From positions 4,066,501-4,130,500 of the forward strand of contig JAYJMM010000038.1 of the NCBI GenBank assembly GCA_037349105.1: a DNA stretch of 64,000 bases, given 5' to 3'. The translations under genes and the position numbers were made by a program. Shown in pieces: positions 36,583 through 48,258 of this stretch. The notes beneath the pieces are model-generated. The model was not told where the DNA came from. It ran no database searches and was given only the letters and a program-made list of their open reading frames with translations. Position 1 is the first letter of the stretch. Each line of letters begins with the position of its first letter. The stretch is from Limnomonas spitsbergensis. Lineage: Eukaryota > Chlorophyta > Chlorophyceae > Chlamydomonadales.

Positions 36583-36702
36583 GTAAATTATGCGCAACTT
36601 GTGGGATTCTGCATCTCCCCAGAGGTCCCATACTATGTATTTGCTCATAATGCGCGATTTAAAATAGTGCATAATCCCACAAGTTGCGCAAAATTTACTT
36701 GT
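36583..36702. repeat. Inverted repeat / hairpin-forming element
   Basis: gtaaattatgcgcaacttgt...gggatt near 36583-36608 is complementary to aatcccacaagttgcgcaaaatttac near 36676-36701 (one or two mismatches), enclosing about 65 bp. Such foldback units are typical of small MITE-like elements. It leads into the dispersed repeat described at 36640-36960. Confidence 0.65.
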
Positions 36703-36960
36703 GATGACATAATTAAAACTGCTTCAACTGTAGTGCGACAACAGAGCCTTACTACTAGGTAAAAAACCAAGGCATACAAAAAAAGCCATCAAATACGGAG
36801 CACTCACCATTTGTTCACAAAGACGCTGTTGCGGGAATCAAAATTTGACAACCTCACTATTAGAAAATAACAAATCAACCCGATCTGCCCACCACTACTA
36901 GGCTGAGCCCATGCAACCACTACCCTCAGTCTTGCTATGACACCGAGACATAGCAAGAGT
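36640..36960 (+). repeat. Dispersed repeat, copy 1
   Basis: Shares a diverged series of blocks in the same order with 48935-49255: gtgac/tgacata-ttaaaactgc, tagtgcgac, caccatttgt, gttgc[a/g]ggaat, cacta[t/g]aaaat, and aggctgagccca. Blocks are separated by unequal spacers, as expected for old copies of one element. Confidence 0.6.
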
Positions 36961-37049
36961 GAATGAATCCATGGTGAATGAATCCATGGTTACAAATCAG
37001 TGTTTTTTGCAGTGGTTACCGCATCACTTTCAGCTACATTGAAGCTACA

Positions 37050-37175
37050 CTGCGGCCAACGGCCACCAGCCCCTGGCTCAGCCAGCCCTGCTGCCAAGGC
37101 CACCGGCCAGAGTCCGGTCCAGGTTTGGTGTCAAACGGCCTAGGGGTGGCCTCAGCACGGCCCATCAAAAGTAGT
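37050..37175 (+). repeat. Dispersed repeat related to 11268-11390
   Basis: ggccaacggc, ggccaccggcc and gtccaggtttggt occur in the same order and orientation as in the block-2/block-3 spacer of the nested element at 11268-11345. Probably a fragment of the same transposon family. Confidence 0.5.
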
Positions 37176-37367
37176 CCGGTAATTACTTTCAACGTTGTTT
37201 ACAATTTATAGCAGCTCCAATCCCCATCATGCCACTACAGACGCAGATTGTAGTGCATCAGCCTGTCCATGCCACACAGCGGCATGGAGGCGTTCACACT
37301 GGTGGTGGAGCTAGCTCCTCCACCAGTGCGGACACCACCACATTCAGGTCTCCCGTTTCTGGGCCTG

Positions 37368-37580
37368 CTAGTCTAACAGCATGTGGCCTGCCTTGTCGCG
37401 TTTCTTGCGCCTCTTGGCATGCCTTCTCTTGCTGCTCTTCCCCACTGCTGGCACATGGGCAGACTCCTCTGCTTGTATCGGTGCATTCAGTTGAAGCAGT
37501 TTCCCTGCCTTGTGGAGCTGGATGATGCAATCGAGGTCGTCCCGTACCTGGGCTTTAGTCAGGCGTTGGTCTGGATTCTC
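37368..37580 (-). pseudogene. Orphan C-terminal kinase exon
   Basis: After an acceptor (atatccag, ending at 37581) the frame reads ENPDQRLTKAQVRDDLDCII, then QLHKAGKLLQLNAP, and a basic tail KSSKRRHAKRRKKRDKAG, stopping at 37368. It aligns with the end of the kinase domain and basic linker of the 49.5-kb gene (KEDPNERPTMAQIRDECRRI). The conserved Pro of RPT is Leu here, and no other kinase-domain exon was found upstream as far as 49 kb. Either a truncated duplicate, or the last exon of a gene whose other kinase exons were lost. It could still be transcribed. Confidence 0.5.
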
Positions 37581-37599
37581 CTGGATATATACATCTGGC

Positions 37600-37800
37600 C
37601 ACCAGGTGGCCACCGGGTGGGGTTCAGCTGCGAATGACGCCTGGCATAATGAGCGTGGGTTGAGGGTTCAGCTGCAATTGGCCTCTCGCACCGTGAGGTT
37701 GGGGTTAGGGTGCAGCTGCGACCAACCTCTGGCATTATGCAGGTGGGTTTAGGGGTCAACTGCACCTGACCTCTGGCATTACGCGCTTGGGTTTAGGTCT
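37600..37800. repeat. Degenerate 46-50-bp tandem repeat, 4 copies
   Basis: Units built on gtttaggg(t)tc-agctgc-a-ctgacctctggcattatgc. It lies just upstream (minus sense) of the orphan kinase exon, so again a tandem array borders a splice acceptor. Confidence 0.7.
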
Positions 37801-37914
37801 CGTAAGGTATCCTGGTCAGTCAGCAGACATGCAAATAGTGACATACTCAAGAAGATTTCAGGCCTGATACGCCAACTGTCATGTGCTCGTAAAAAAACAT
37901 AACGCATCAAATGC

Positions 37915-38530
37915 CCACGATCAAGAGATTGCAGATGAAAAAGCCGACAGAGTTCCAAGCAGGGCCTGTGACCTCAGCCCAGGCTGTTCCGTTCACTCCT
38001 TGCACCCCACATACCAATCTGCCCTACAGCTTTCTTCCCTTATTAGTTCCAAAATAATCACGAAGGTGGAAATTCATAAACTTCACTGATATGAAGTGCG
38101 TGGAAAAGGGCGGCATGGGTGGGACTACATTTGAAGAGTGTGATGAGTAAAAGCTCTCCAAAATCCTCAGCATTGCCTGCCCACTGTCTCACCTGCTGCT
38201 GCTGCCGCTCCACAGTTTTCTGCAGGCCGCTTGCCTTGACATCCAGGCCTGACACGCGGCTGAGAGCTCAGCTTGAACTAGGTTGGCATGGACATCAGCC
38301 TCCATGGCGACCAGCGCCTCCTCGCTAGCACGGCCCAGGCAGTAGTCGGCCTGTCGGCACAGCTCCTGTTGCTGGGCTTCGTGAAAGGCAAGACCGCCCA
38401 CCACCGCAGACTGTAAGGTGTCCAGACGCGTCAGGAGCGGCACGTAGAGATGCGCCCGCAACGCCGGGGTAGTGAGCGGGCACTGAGCAAGGGCATGGCA
38501 TGGGTGCAGAGTCAGTAATTGCAGTCCTCT
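37915..38530 (-). pseudogene. Second copy of the coiled-coil gene's terminal exon
   Basis: About 600 bp duplicated from (or to) 39185-39760. The frame AHLYVPLLTRLDTLQSAVVG... to CRKLWSGSSSR and TGA (38189) is intact and even carries about 11 more residues (EEALVAMEADVH region) than the 39.5-kb copy. However, the acceptor dinucleotide that reads AG in the 39.5-kb copy is GG here (gttgcgg|gcg), so normal splicing into this copy should fail. Transcribed as a dead 3' duplicate, or used through another acceptor. Confidence 0.55.
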
Positions 38531-38751
38531 ACATGAGATGCCTTCAGGCTTGGGCTTTTACCCTGGTCTGGGAAATTACACCTCTAGGCCCTGCTCAAAA
38601 GGCCAGCCGCGAGGGTCTGTATGGCTGGCTGTGCGGTAATCATTTGACTAACACAGAAAAACCCAGTGCAATACTAGGAAACTTGCTTCCTTCAATGAAA
38701 GAAAGCTGGGACATTGGCAACTATCTTGTGCTAGGAAGAAAAAGTGATGTA

Positions 38752-39173
38752 CCGTAGTGTCAGTCCAAATTCGTTTTATTCTGAGCTCGTTTTTTGTTTT
38801 GAAACCTTCCTTTGCCTCAGTCACGCTGTCCATTTCACTGGTTCGTTTTACTAACCGGAAGCTGACTTTTCCTCTGATCAACGTTTCGTTTCTGCTCTGG
38901 GAGGGACATCTGGTGCCAACACGCGTCTAGCCTTCTCCCTAGTGAATGACTCGGCAAAAGACTGCTGCATTTCGTACTGACATCATTTTCATAGGAAGAC
39001 AGCATGTAAACGCTGCCTGTGCGATGAACGGCGCTGCGCTCTGAGTTGGCGATGTTTTGAGGCGAAAACAAACGTTTTTTGTTCGTTTTTCGTTTTCGTA
39101 AAAATAATCATCAAAATAAACCATTCGCTTTCTTAAAAAAGATTCATAACACGATTTTGGACTGACACTACGG
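38752..39173. mobile_element. MITE of Tc1/mariner type with TA target duplication
   Basis: Terminal inverted repeats ccgtagtgtcagtccaaa (38752-38769) and tttggactgacactacgg (39156-39173) are perfect complements. Both sides are flanked by TA, the target duplication of Tc1/mariner elements. The 422-bp element is AT-rich, has ttcgtttt words near both ends and codes for no transposase. It sits between the two copies of the coiled-coil terminal exon. Confidence 0.8.
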
Positions 39174-39457
39174 TATTTAAAAGCTCACACTCAAGACATT
39201 GGAGATGATAAGGCCGACAGAGTTCCAAGCAGGGCCTGTGACCTCATCCCAGGCTGTTCCGTTCACTCCTTGCACCCGACATCACAGTCCGCCGTACAGC
39301 TTGCTTCCCTTATTAGTTACAAATAATTACCATGGTGGCAATTCATAAACTTCACTGAAATGAAGCGCTGGGAATAGGGCAGCATGGGCGGGACTACATT
39401 TGAATAGTGTGATGAGTAAAAGCCCTCCCAATTCCTCAGTGGCACTTGCCCACTGTC

Positions 39458-42400
39458 TCACCTGCTGCTGCTGCCGCTCCACAGTTTTCTGCAGGCCGCT
39501 TGCCTTGACACCCAGGCCCGACACGCAGCTGAGAGCTCCGCTTGGACTCGATTGGCATGCCTAGGGCGGCCCAGGCAGTAGTCGGCCTGTCGGCACATCT
39601 CTTGCTGCCGGGCTTCGTGGAAGGCGCGACCGCCCACCACCGCAGATTGCAAGGTGTCCAGACGCATCAGGAGCGGCACGTAGAGATGTGCCTGTAACGC
39701 GATGGATGTGGGCGGGCACTGAGCTAGGGCATGGCATGAGCGCTGAGTCAGAAAATTCATTTCTCTAGATTGTGTGGCTTCAGTCATAGGCTTTGACGCT
39801 GGTGTGGGCAGTTGGTAATGCTTTATGGTGTGAAATTTGAAATGGAGGGGACCCACTGCATGAACTGCACTTGACAGGGGCATTTAAAGCGAAGATCTTG
39901 GTTCCATTCAGATCCTGTTCAGGACCGAAGCTGAACAAGGTGGACCCTACCCTCTTAAAGACACAAAAAATTGCTGGGCGTGGATTAAAACAGTCTGGTA
40001 TTAAAAGTCTTTAACCTTGTTCAACACTACATTCCGGAAGCACTCAAATGAAAAACAACTGCATCCTCCTAACCACCTGTTCCGCACAACCCCTCCTAAC
40101 CTGCTCATCACAAACCTGCTGGGCCGAGGCTGTGGATGCACCGCTGCCACCTGAAGTGGGATGATGTACATATTGAGCAATGTCTTCTGCCGGCTGTTGG
40201 CCGGGACTGTCCAACAGCTGCTTCAAGCCCTGAACAAAGAACTCCACTTGGCCGATCTGCGGAAACAAACAAGAGACACCATAGTTGCTCATGTTTGAAG
40301 ATCAATATAAGCTTGGGAACAAGCTTTGCATGGCATGCATGGCAAGCCACCCATGCCTATGGGCCAACGGGCTTCAATACAGCAATGAAGAGGCCAAGGC
40401 ATCAACCGATCGAGTTTACTTAGCTCTGATATATAACCTGTCAACTGGTGGTCCAAAGTGCCATCAAGATATCTGACCCAGCCTGCCCATTCTGCAGGGC
40501 TAACAAACCATCCCACTGAACTGCACCCCTCTCCTATGTATATACCTTAGATCTAGCTTGTGCAAGCTGCATTTCAGCCTCATTGGCCCTCTGTAGGCCG
40601 TCTTGCCGCTCCCGTACTGCCACTGCATGTGCCGCCTCCAGCTGCTCCAGCTGATGGACGCTGGCCTGCAGCCTCAGCTCCATAACCCGGCAGCTCTGCT
40701 CCCTGTCCAACAGGCGGCGCTGATGCTCGCCTGCAAAGGCTTCAGGAGAGGTCGCCGCCACCGCAGACCAGGCTGCCTCGGTCTGCACATTGATGAGCAT
40801 GTTCTGCGGTTGGGAGCGAGGAGGGTGGGCAGCTTAAGAGAGATGTTAGAGACATGGAATCCACTGGGGTAGGTTCCGACTTGCTGTCCAGGCAGGTTAT
40901 TAAGAGGTGCTGACCCTACATGATTTCTGCTCGGTGCACCTCTCTGCTGCATTTCCACATTGTGTGTGATGTTCATCACTGATGTCACATGTCACAGCGA
41001 ATTTAAGTGCACCCTTGCAGTGTTGCAATTCCAGAGAGGAAGTGCGGCCCAAAACCTGAATTGTCACCACCCAAGCCCATACACACCACCTTAGTCTAGT
41101 TCCAGGCCAGTGGGGCGCTAGTAGCACAACCTGCCTCTGGTAGGGAGTCTCTTCCTCTTCATATGCTGCTCACATCGTGGTTATCAGCCCCTGCTTAATC
41201 GCACCTTATATGCCTCACGCTCAGCTATTAGGTATTGCAGCTGCCACGGCTCACAGGTGTCTGCAAGGAAGCAACAAAAGGGCCTTTCTGCATCAGGAGT
41301 GAATGCAATAAAACAGGGACCAAAATAATGGGACAGAAAGAGAGAAATACCAGGCAGTCACGCTTTATACAAGGGATCGGATGTCTACTCAACCCAGTGC
41401 TTTGTAGCCACATATTTTCTTCCACCTCCACAACCCAGGGCTCTGTGTCCACATATTTTGGCTGACCCAAAGGGCCAGCTCCATGTGGGTCATCATCAGA
41501 ACCCAATGATGCAGTCAGCATTCACTCACCTTCACCACCTGACAGCAAAGAGGGTGGTGGGTGAACCTGCAGACAAAGTCCAGACAGGCGTCGAGTGCTT
41601 GAGATTCGTTCAGGTGTGATCATATCATGCACACCAACACAGCTTATTGCACAAAAAATGGGAGGAGAAAAACATGCAGCCATCATGAACATTGCAACCT
41701 TTAAGTTGAAGCATATTGACTTTCAAAACCTGGCTTTGTCTACAGGTCAGTGGGAACACAGAAATTACCCCATTCCAGATCCACCTTTCAGAATCCCACG
41801 AAACTGCATGGGCATACAAGTTCAGCAAGTCAACAGGTTTCACCCAGGGATTGCTTCACTCTTCACACCTTTCCACCCAGTTCACACCTCTGCATCTACC
41901 TGCTTTGAACGCATGGCCTTAACCCTGTCGTGCTTGGCAGCCAGCTTGGCCATGAGGTCCCTGTTCTCCTCCACCAGGGCCAGCAGCTGGGGCTGCACCT
42001 CCTCATACGCATCCTTGAGGCCCTGCTGCCGAGCAGCCTGCCTGGCACTGATGTCCGCCGAGGAGGAAGCACCTGGTTGCGAGGACCTGGTCAATGTAGA
42101 TGTAAGGTTCAGTGGCAGGCACTACATCTGTAACAGCATCTCTACTGGTCCGTATGAGCGCAAACGGCTGGCTGAAGTTGCACCTGTCATGATAGTCATT
42201 GCTGCCAGGAGGGCCCACTGGTCCAAGATTGAGGTGATGCTGTCGGATGCAGGCAAGACCAACCTAGGGAGACACAGCTCCCTACATAGGCCCATAAGGG
42301 AGGCCCAGGCCTTTGCCTGTAGACTCCCAATCCCAGGCCAGGATAACGCTACATTAAATGCACACCTGTCAGCAGCGGCAGCAGCCAGCACGTCCCTCTG

Positions 42401-45400
42401 CACCTGGGCCTGCTGTGCCTCCTGGACAGCATGCCTCCGCTCCTCCAGAGCCTCAGCCAGGGCCGCAGAAAGCTGCTGCAGGTGCGCAGCACTGAGGTTC
42501 GAAGCTGGCCTCTGTTCCTCTGGTGGACAGTGCCTAGTGCGGACAGTTGTAGCCGCAATATAGCCTGGGCGCGATCCTGGTCGAAAGCATGGCAGGAGTG
42601 GGCTGATAAAGATATCCGGGACCAGAAGAGCGCACTGCCTGCATGCTTTGCTACAAGCATGTCACTGAACCATGAAAGACTTAATGCAATCAGGCTGCTG
42701 GCTTCCTCCAGCCTTGCCCGGCCCACATTTTATTACTGATGAACCCTCTATGAACCAGAGGTTTATGTCTCTGATTGTGGAAATATCACGTACTCACATA
42801 CCGGTAGTAGACTTTCATTCCTGCATACTATGACCTGGTTGGCTATTATCTCCAGGGTCCCAGCTTGAAAGATTCAGTGTCCCTCCATTCCCGGTACCTG
42901 GCTTGTGACCCATCTGCACATTTCTTGCAACAGTATACCTTCTAGCATGTCCACCCTGCACCCCTGACCAGCTGCATGCAACCGACCATCTGCTATCACG
43001 TTTTTCTAGCTACGTTCTGTCCGCACAACACACCTGCTCCTTGGCGTCCATCACAGCCTGCTGCATCGCCATTGCATGGACGACGCTGCCATGCAAATCC
43101 TCAAGCCTGTGAAGATCCTGCAGGGCCTGCCACAGCCGTGCTTGAAGCTCTGGCAGCTGATCCCGGGCCAGGCTTGATGAGGCGCTGCGCTCCTCGTCAA
43201 TCTTGGCTGTCTGCTGTATCACCTCCAATCGCAGCCTGTCGATCAGAGCCCAAGGATCCTCCACACCTGGGGGCAGTGAGTGTAAAAAGGAATCGAAGCC
43301 AAGTGGACCTGGTTTTGAAGATGGCCAGGCAGGTAGACAGCCAGATAGTGATGCAGATCGGCAGGCTGGCAGGTCGAATTCAGGTGAGCAGGCAGCCAAG
43401 CAGGCATCGAGACCGACCTGGCCGGGTCATGGAAGCTTTCACTGATCTGCTGCTCGGAAGCTTGGCTAATATGGTGGATCTTTCTCAGATGTGTCACTGT
43501 GCTGGTGGAACCTCTGCTCGGCAGCCTCTTCAGCCTGTTGCAAGCTGATGTGACGTTTCGCACCTCCAGAAGCAACTCGGAGTGTTGTTCCACCCTGGCC
43601 AGATCTGGAGAGGAGGTAAAGTTCAATGTGGCAGGAATTGAGTTTCATGTTGACAGGTTGAACTGTTCCAGAGATTAAGCGAATTCAAGGCGTTGACGGG
43701 TTCTAGAGGATGCAGGATTTCAAGGGGCTTATGCTCCAGCTGGCCTGCCTGAAGATCCAAGTTTCTGTATCCAGTGTGGAGGGCCAAATTTGTGTTTTGG
43801 GATTCAGGTCCAAATGCTAAAAGCGGAACCAAGACACATTCAAAACTGTCAAAAACGAAAAGTGTTTGCAGCAGCAAAGCTGACCCTTTCAATTTGTTGT
43901 AAAACGTCATTTAGGTCAACCACGTTTTTAGCCTACTTCTGATATTGCTGCTCTTCCTGTTTTCACTGCCTGGCTGGAAAACGGTATTGGGTAGACGTGT
44001 AGACGCTGAAGCAATAACATTCATAAACTGAGTGACGGCGGCTGCAGCATAAAAACACGGATTTCACAGAACAGTGTATGTTAATCCTAATCAGCTGACC
44101 ACGCACTGACCCTGCTGCAGGTCTCGGAGCTGGTTGACAATTCCAAGATATAGGAGGGAGACCACAGTTATAAATTAGATTTGTAAACACATTTGGTAAC
44201 ACACTTACAGGTTGCAACACAGCATTCACTTTTGCATTTCGGCATCTCCTTGCTGCTGCCTGCCTGCTGCACACCTTCCCCCCGTTGACCCACACCATGT
44301 GCAGCTTTGACGCTGTGCTCAGAGAATCCCTCAGGGCCAGCTCCGCACCCTCTACCTGCTCCATCGCTCCACTGCACGCCGGTCACACGCCTCGGCCTGC
44401 TGCGCCGCCTGGTTGGCCCGTTGCTCAGCCGCATCTTCCCGCATGTCAGCTGCCTGCAGGTCACCGCAGGCCAGCCACTCCGCCTCCTTGTGCGCCGCAG
44501 TGTCGGCGCGCTGGGCCATGTCATGCGCCCTGGCCGCCTCAGACAGCTGGGCAGTGAGACGCGACAACTTATCCCCCAACGCGCGCTTCTCAGACTTCAG
44601 AGAGATCCTGGAGGTGGGCATGGGTTAAGACAGCATTTAAGAGTGCGAACGGATTGACAGGTCCCAGATACGGTAAATAGGAGGCAGCAGTTGTTTCAGG
44701 ATGTTAGGGTTGATTTTGCATGCACAGTTAGAGTGAATGGGTGTACCGCTTGGGCCTCTATATGGCAGCGATTCCGGCGTGTTCCCTTCAGCAGTGCATA
44801 TCCACACCCACCTGCGTTCTTCTAGCCTGGGCAGCAGCGTGTCTTCCCTCTGAAGCCGAGCCTCTTGCTCAGCGACCATGGTTTGCGCCTGGCTTAACCT
44901 CGCCCATGTTTTTCGAAGCTGAAGCTCTCCACGCTCCAACGTCACTGCCTGGGGGAGAGAGGTATCAAGCCATTGAGCATGCTGCGGAACATAGTGTGGG
45001 TGGATGTACAGTCGCTGTAATAGCAACAACAACAACAACAACACGTGTGCATAACTGCAAGTTTAGTTCACACGACAACAGCACTGCCACCTGCTGCCTT
45101 ATTGCCCGCCAGGGATAATAAATATTGCTCCTAGTGCATTATCAATTTATCATGATCAAGAATTGTCATCCAGAGGCTGCCTCTAGTTTTGATGTGACCA
45201 GTCCAGCATCAGGCGCCTCTACATACCCCAAGCATTCATCATCACCCGTGACTTGGTTTTTGCCTGAAGGCCTTTGTTGAGCTCTGCAGCCTTGCAGTAC
45301 TTCCGGTTAGCGTGAGCAAGGATCTTTCTGACGATACAGTACCTAAAGCAGAAAAAACAAGAGAAGCACAAGGTTCTTTGGTCACCACAAACCAAGTTTC

Positions 45401-48000
45401 AGCCAAAATGGGTGTATTCCTTCGGTAATTTAGATAAACCATTATCGATGCTCAGAAATGCCTTGAGATCATGCCAGCCCAGGAGGGCACGACAGCTTTG
45501 GAGCGGCCAAAGACTACCGATGACGCATAAACAGAGCCTAAGCAGCCAAGGAAGCTAGACAAGTAGGCAGACAGCCTCTCTCACCGGAACACAATCTGGT
45601 CCCCCTGTAACACAGCAGTCCTGAGTCGAGCATGCAGGCTCCCCAGCTGCTTGCTTGCAGTCGGCCAGCTTGAGCGCAGTGTCAGTGGCGCCCACCCGCT
45701 GCTGCTCAAAGACCTCTGCACCTTGTGACAGCTGCGTTGCGAGGTCGTTTCGCAGTTCCAGCAGCAACTCGGAGTGTTGTTCCACCCTGGCCAGATCTGG
45801 AGAGGAGGTAAAGTTCAATGTGGCAGGAATTGAGTTTCAGGTTGACAGGTTGAACTGTTCCAGGCATTAAGAGAATTCAAGGCATTGAAGGGTTGTAGAG
45901 GATGCAGGATTTCAAGGGGTTATGCTTCAGCTGGCCTGCCTAAAGATCCAAGTTTCTGCGTCCAGTGTGGAGGGCCAAATTTGTGTTTTGGGGTTCAGGT
46001 CTGAATGCTAAAAGCGGAACCAAGACACATTCAAAACCGTCAAAAACGAAAAGTGTTTGCAGCAGCAAAGCTGACCCTTTCAATTTGTTGTAAAACGTCA
46101 TTTAAGTCAACCACGTTTCTAGCCTACTTCTGATATTGCTGTTCTTCCTGTTTTCACTGCCTGGCTGGAAATCGGTATTGGGTAGACGTGTAGACGCTGA
46201 AGCAATAACATTCATAAACTGAGTGACGGCGGCTGCAGCATAAAAACACGGATTTCACAGAACAGTGTATGTTAATCCTAATCAGCTGACCACACAATGA
46301 CCCTGCTGCAGGTCTCGGAGCTGGTTGACAATTCCAAGATATAGGAGGGAGACCACAGTTATAAATTAGATTTGTAAACACATTTGGTAACACACTTCCA
46401 GGTTGCAACACAGCATTCACTTTTGCATTTCGGCATCTCCTTGCTGCTGCCTGCCTGCTGCACACCTTCTTCCCGTTGACCCACACCTTGTGCAGCTTTG
46501 ACGCTGTGCTTAGAGAATCCCTCAGGGCCAGCTCCGCACCCTCTACCTGCTCCATCGCTCCACTGCACGCCGGTCACACGCCTCGGCCTGCTGCGCCGCC
46601 TGGTTGGCCCGTTGCTCAGCCGCATCTTCCCGCATGTCAGCTGCCTGCAGGTCACCGCAGGCCAGCCACTCCGCCTCCTTGTGCGCCGCAGTGTCGGCGC
46701 GCTGGGCCATGTCATGCGCCCTGGCCGCCTCAGACAGCTGGGCAGTGAGACGCGACAACTTATCCCCCAACGCGCGCTTCTCAGACTCCAGAGAGATCCT
46801 GGAGGTGGGCATGGGTTAAGACAGCATTTAAGAGTGCGAACGGATTGACAGGTCCCAGATACGGTAAATAGGAGGCAGCAGTTGTTTCAGGATGTTAGGG
46901 TTGATTGTTTCAGGCGCAGTTAGAGGGAAGAGGGGTACCGCTTGGGCCTGTATAGGGCAGCGACTCCGGCGTGTGCCCTTCAGCAGTGCATATCCACACC
47001 CCACCTGCGTTCTTCTAGCCTGGTCAGCAGCGTGTCTTCCCTCTGAAGCTGCGCCTCTTGCTCAGCGACCATGGTTTGCGCCTGGCTTAACCTCGCCCAT
47101 GTTTTTCGAAGCTGCAGCTCTCCACGCTCCAACGTCACTGCCTGGGGAAGAGAGGTATCAAGCCATTTAGCATGCTGCGGAACATAGTCTGGGTGGAAGT
47201 ACAGACGCTGTTATAGCAACAACAACAACAACAACACGTGTGCATAACTGCAAGTTTAGTTCACACGACAACAACACTGCCACCTGCTGCCTTATTGCCC
47301 GCTGGGGATAATAAATATTGCTCCTAGTGCATTATCAATTTATCATGATCAAGGATTGTCATCCAGAGGCTGCCTCTAGTTTTGATGTGACCAGTCCAGC
47401 ATCAGGCGCCTCTACATACCCCAAGCATTCATCATCACCTGTGACTTGGTTTTGCCTGAAGGCCTTTGTTGAGCTCTGCAGCCTTGCAGTACTTCCGGTT
47501 AGCGTGAGCAAGGATCTTTCTGACGATACAGTACCTAAAGCAGAAAAAACAAGAGAAGCACAAGGTTCTTTGGTCACCACAAGCCAAGTTTCAGCCAAAA
47601 TTGGTGTATTCCTTCAGTTATTTAGTCAAACCATTATCGATGCTCGGAAATGCCTTGAGATCATGCCAGCCCAGGAGGGCACGCACAGCTTTGGAGCGGC
47701 CAAAGACTACCGATGACGCATAAACAGAGCCTGAGCAGCCAAGGAAGCTAGACAAGTAGGCATGCAGCCATGCAGCCATGCAACCATGCAGCCACCCAGC
47801 CATGCAGCCTTGCGGCCATGCAGCCATGCAGTGAAACAGCCATGCAGCCTTAAAGATTTGCAGCTTTTCAGCCATGCAGCCAAGTCACTGACCCAGGGCA
47901 TGAATTCCAAAATCAGCTTATCGAAGCCGAAGTCACGGTGTTCGTGCTGCGGTCGAACATGTGAGGGGGAGGTCAGGCCCTCAAGCTGGGCCGCAGCCAT
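39458..48000 (-). CDS. Large coiled-coil protein gene, expanded by tandem exon duplication (partial model)
   Basis: Exons supported by splice sites, phase and heptad-like sequence (5' to 3'): possible first exon 48000-47893 (MAAAQLEGL...LEFMPW); 47534-47439; 47141-47005; 46798-46487; 46320-46302; 45796-about 45650; 45604-45585; 45342-45246; 44948-44812; 44607-44296; 44129-44111; 43604-about 43550; 43266-43034; about 42560-42365; 42047-41900; 40803-40546; 40256-40101; 39691-39458. Typical segments: AVTLERGELQLRKTWARLSQ, DKLSRLTAQLSEAARAHDMA, LQQLSAALAEALEERRHAVQ, LLALVEENRDLMAKLAAKHD, ELRLQASVHQLEQLEAAHAV. No enzymatic domain was seen; a filamentous or scaffold role is inferred. Exons from 47534 to 46302 are repeated at 45342 to 44111. 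Unresolved: the frame change inside 46798-46487/44607-44296, a 1-nt indel in exon 47534-47439, and the true 5' end. Confidence 0.5.
43550..45545. repeat. 2.19-kb segmental tandem duplication, copy 1
   Basis: Corresponds to 45740-47740 with an offset of about 2191-2193 bp and high identity, exons and introns alike, including a (caa)n run and a repeated acacgtgtgcataactgcaa segment. The left edge (near 43550) breaks inside the exon encoding DLARVEQHSELLLE. Confidence 0.93.
45740..47740. repeat. 2.19-kb segmental tandem duplication, copy 2
   Basis: Second copy of 43550-45545. Differences include a 4-T versus 5-T run (47449 versus 45255 area), a 1-nt difference in gggcacg(c)acagc, and scattered substitutions. 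The right edge (near 47745) is followed by a catgcagc minisatellite that copy 1 lacks. Confidence 0.93.
47756..47880. repeat. Degenerate catgcagc minisatellite
   Basis: About 14 imperfect copies of an 8-9-bp unit (catgcagc, catgcaacc, cacccagc), located at the edge of the 2.19-kb duplication and before the candidate first exon of the coiled-coil gene. Confidence 0.85.
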
Positions 48001-48009
48001 GTCAGCGCC

Positions 48010-48258
48010 TCATCCCTGTTCGTGTGGCTGATGGGCTGCTTTCTGCTGATGGCATCGTCGTGCATGAAGATGCAATCGCAGAAGAAAGGCGCCGATGAAG
48101 CGTGCAGCCAGATGGACCGAGGTTTCCGGCATCGCATCGTCATAAGTAAAAACTAGGAGCGCATTGCATCGATCCGGCATTGTATCTTCCCTTTCGAACG
48201 AGCGAGGTTTCCTTAATAAATTGCTCTCCATGACTTCAGCCTTCGCGAAGGTCTTCAT
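48010..48258 (-). CDS. Unassigned open frame upstream of the coiled-coil gene
   Basis: 82 codons from an ATG, MKTFAKAEVMESNLLRKPRS to HARRCHQQKAAHQPHEQG. It has no recognised motif and no clear splice context. It may be an upstream exon or chance ORF. Confidence 0.2.
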   Translation of the reverse strand: MKTFAKAEVMESNLLRKPRSFEREDTMPDRCNALLVFTYDDAMPETSVHLAARFIGAFLLRLHLHARRCHQQKAAHQPHEQG

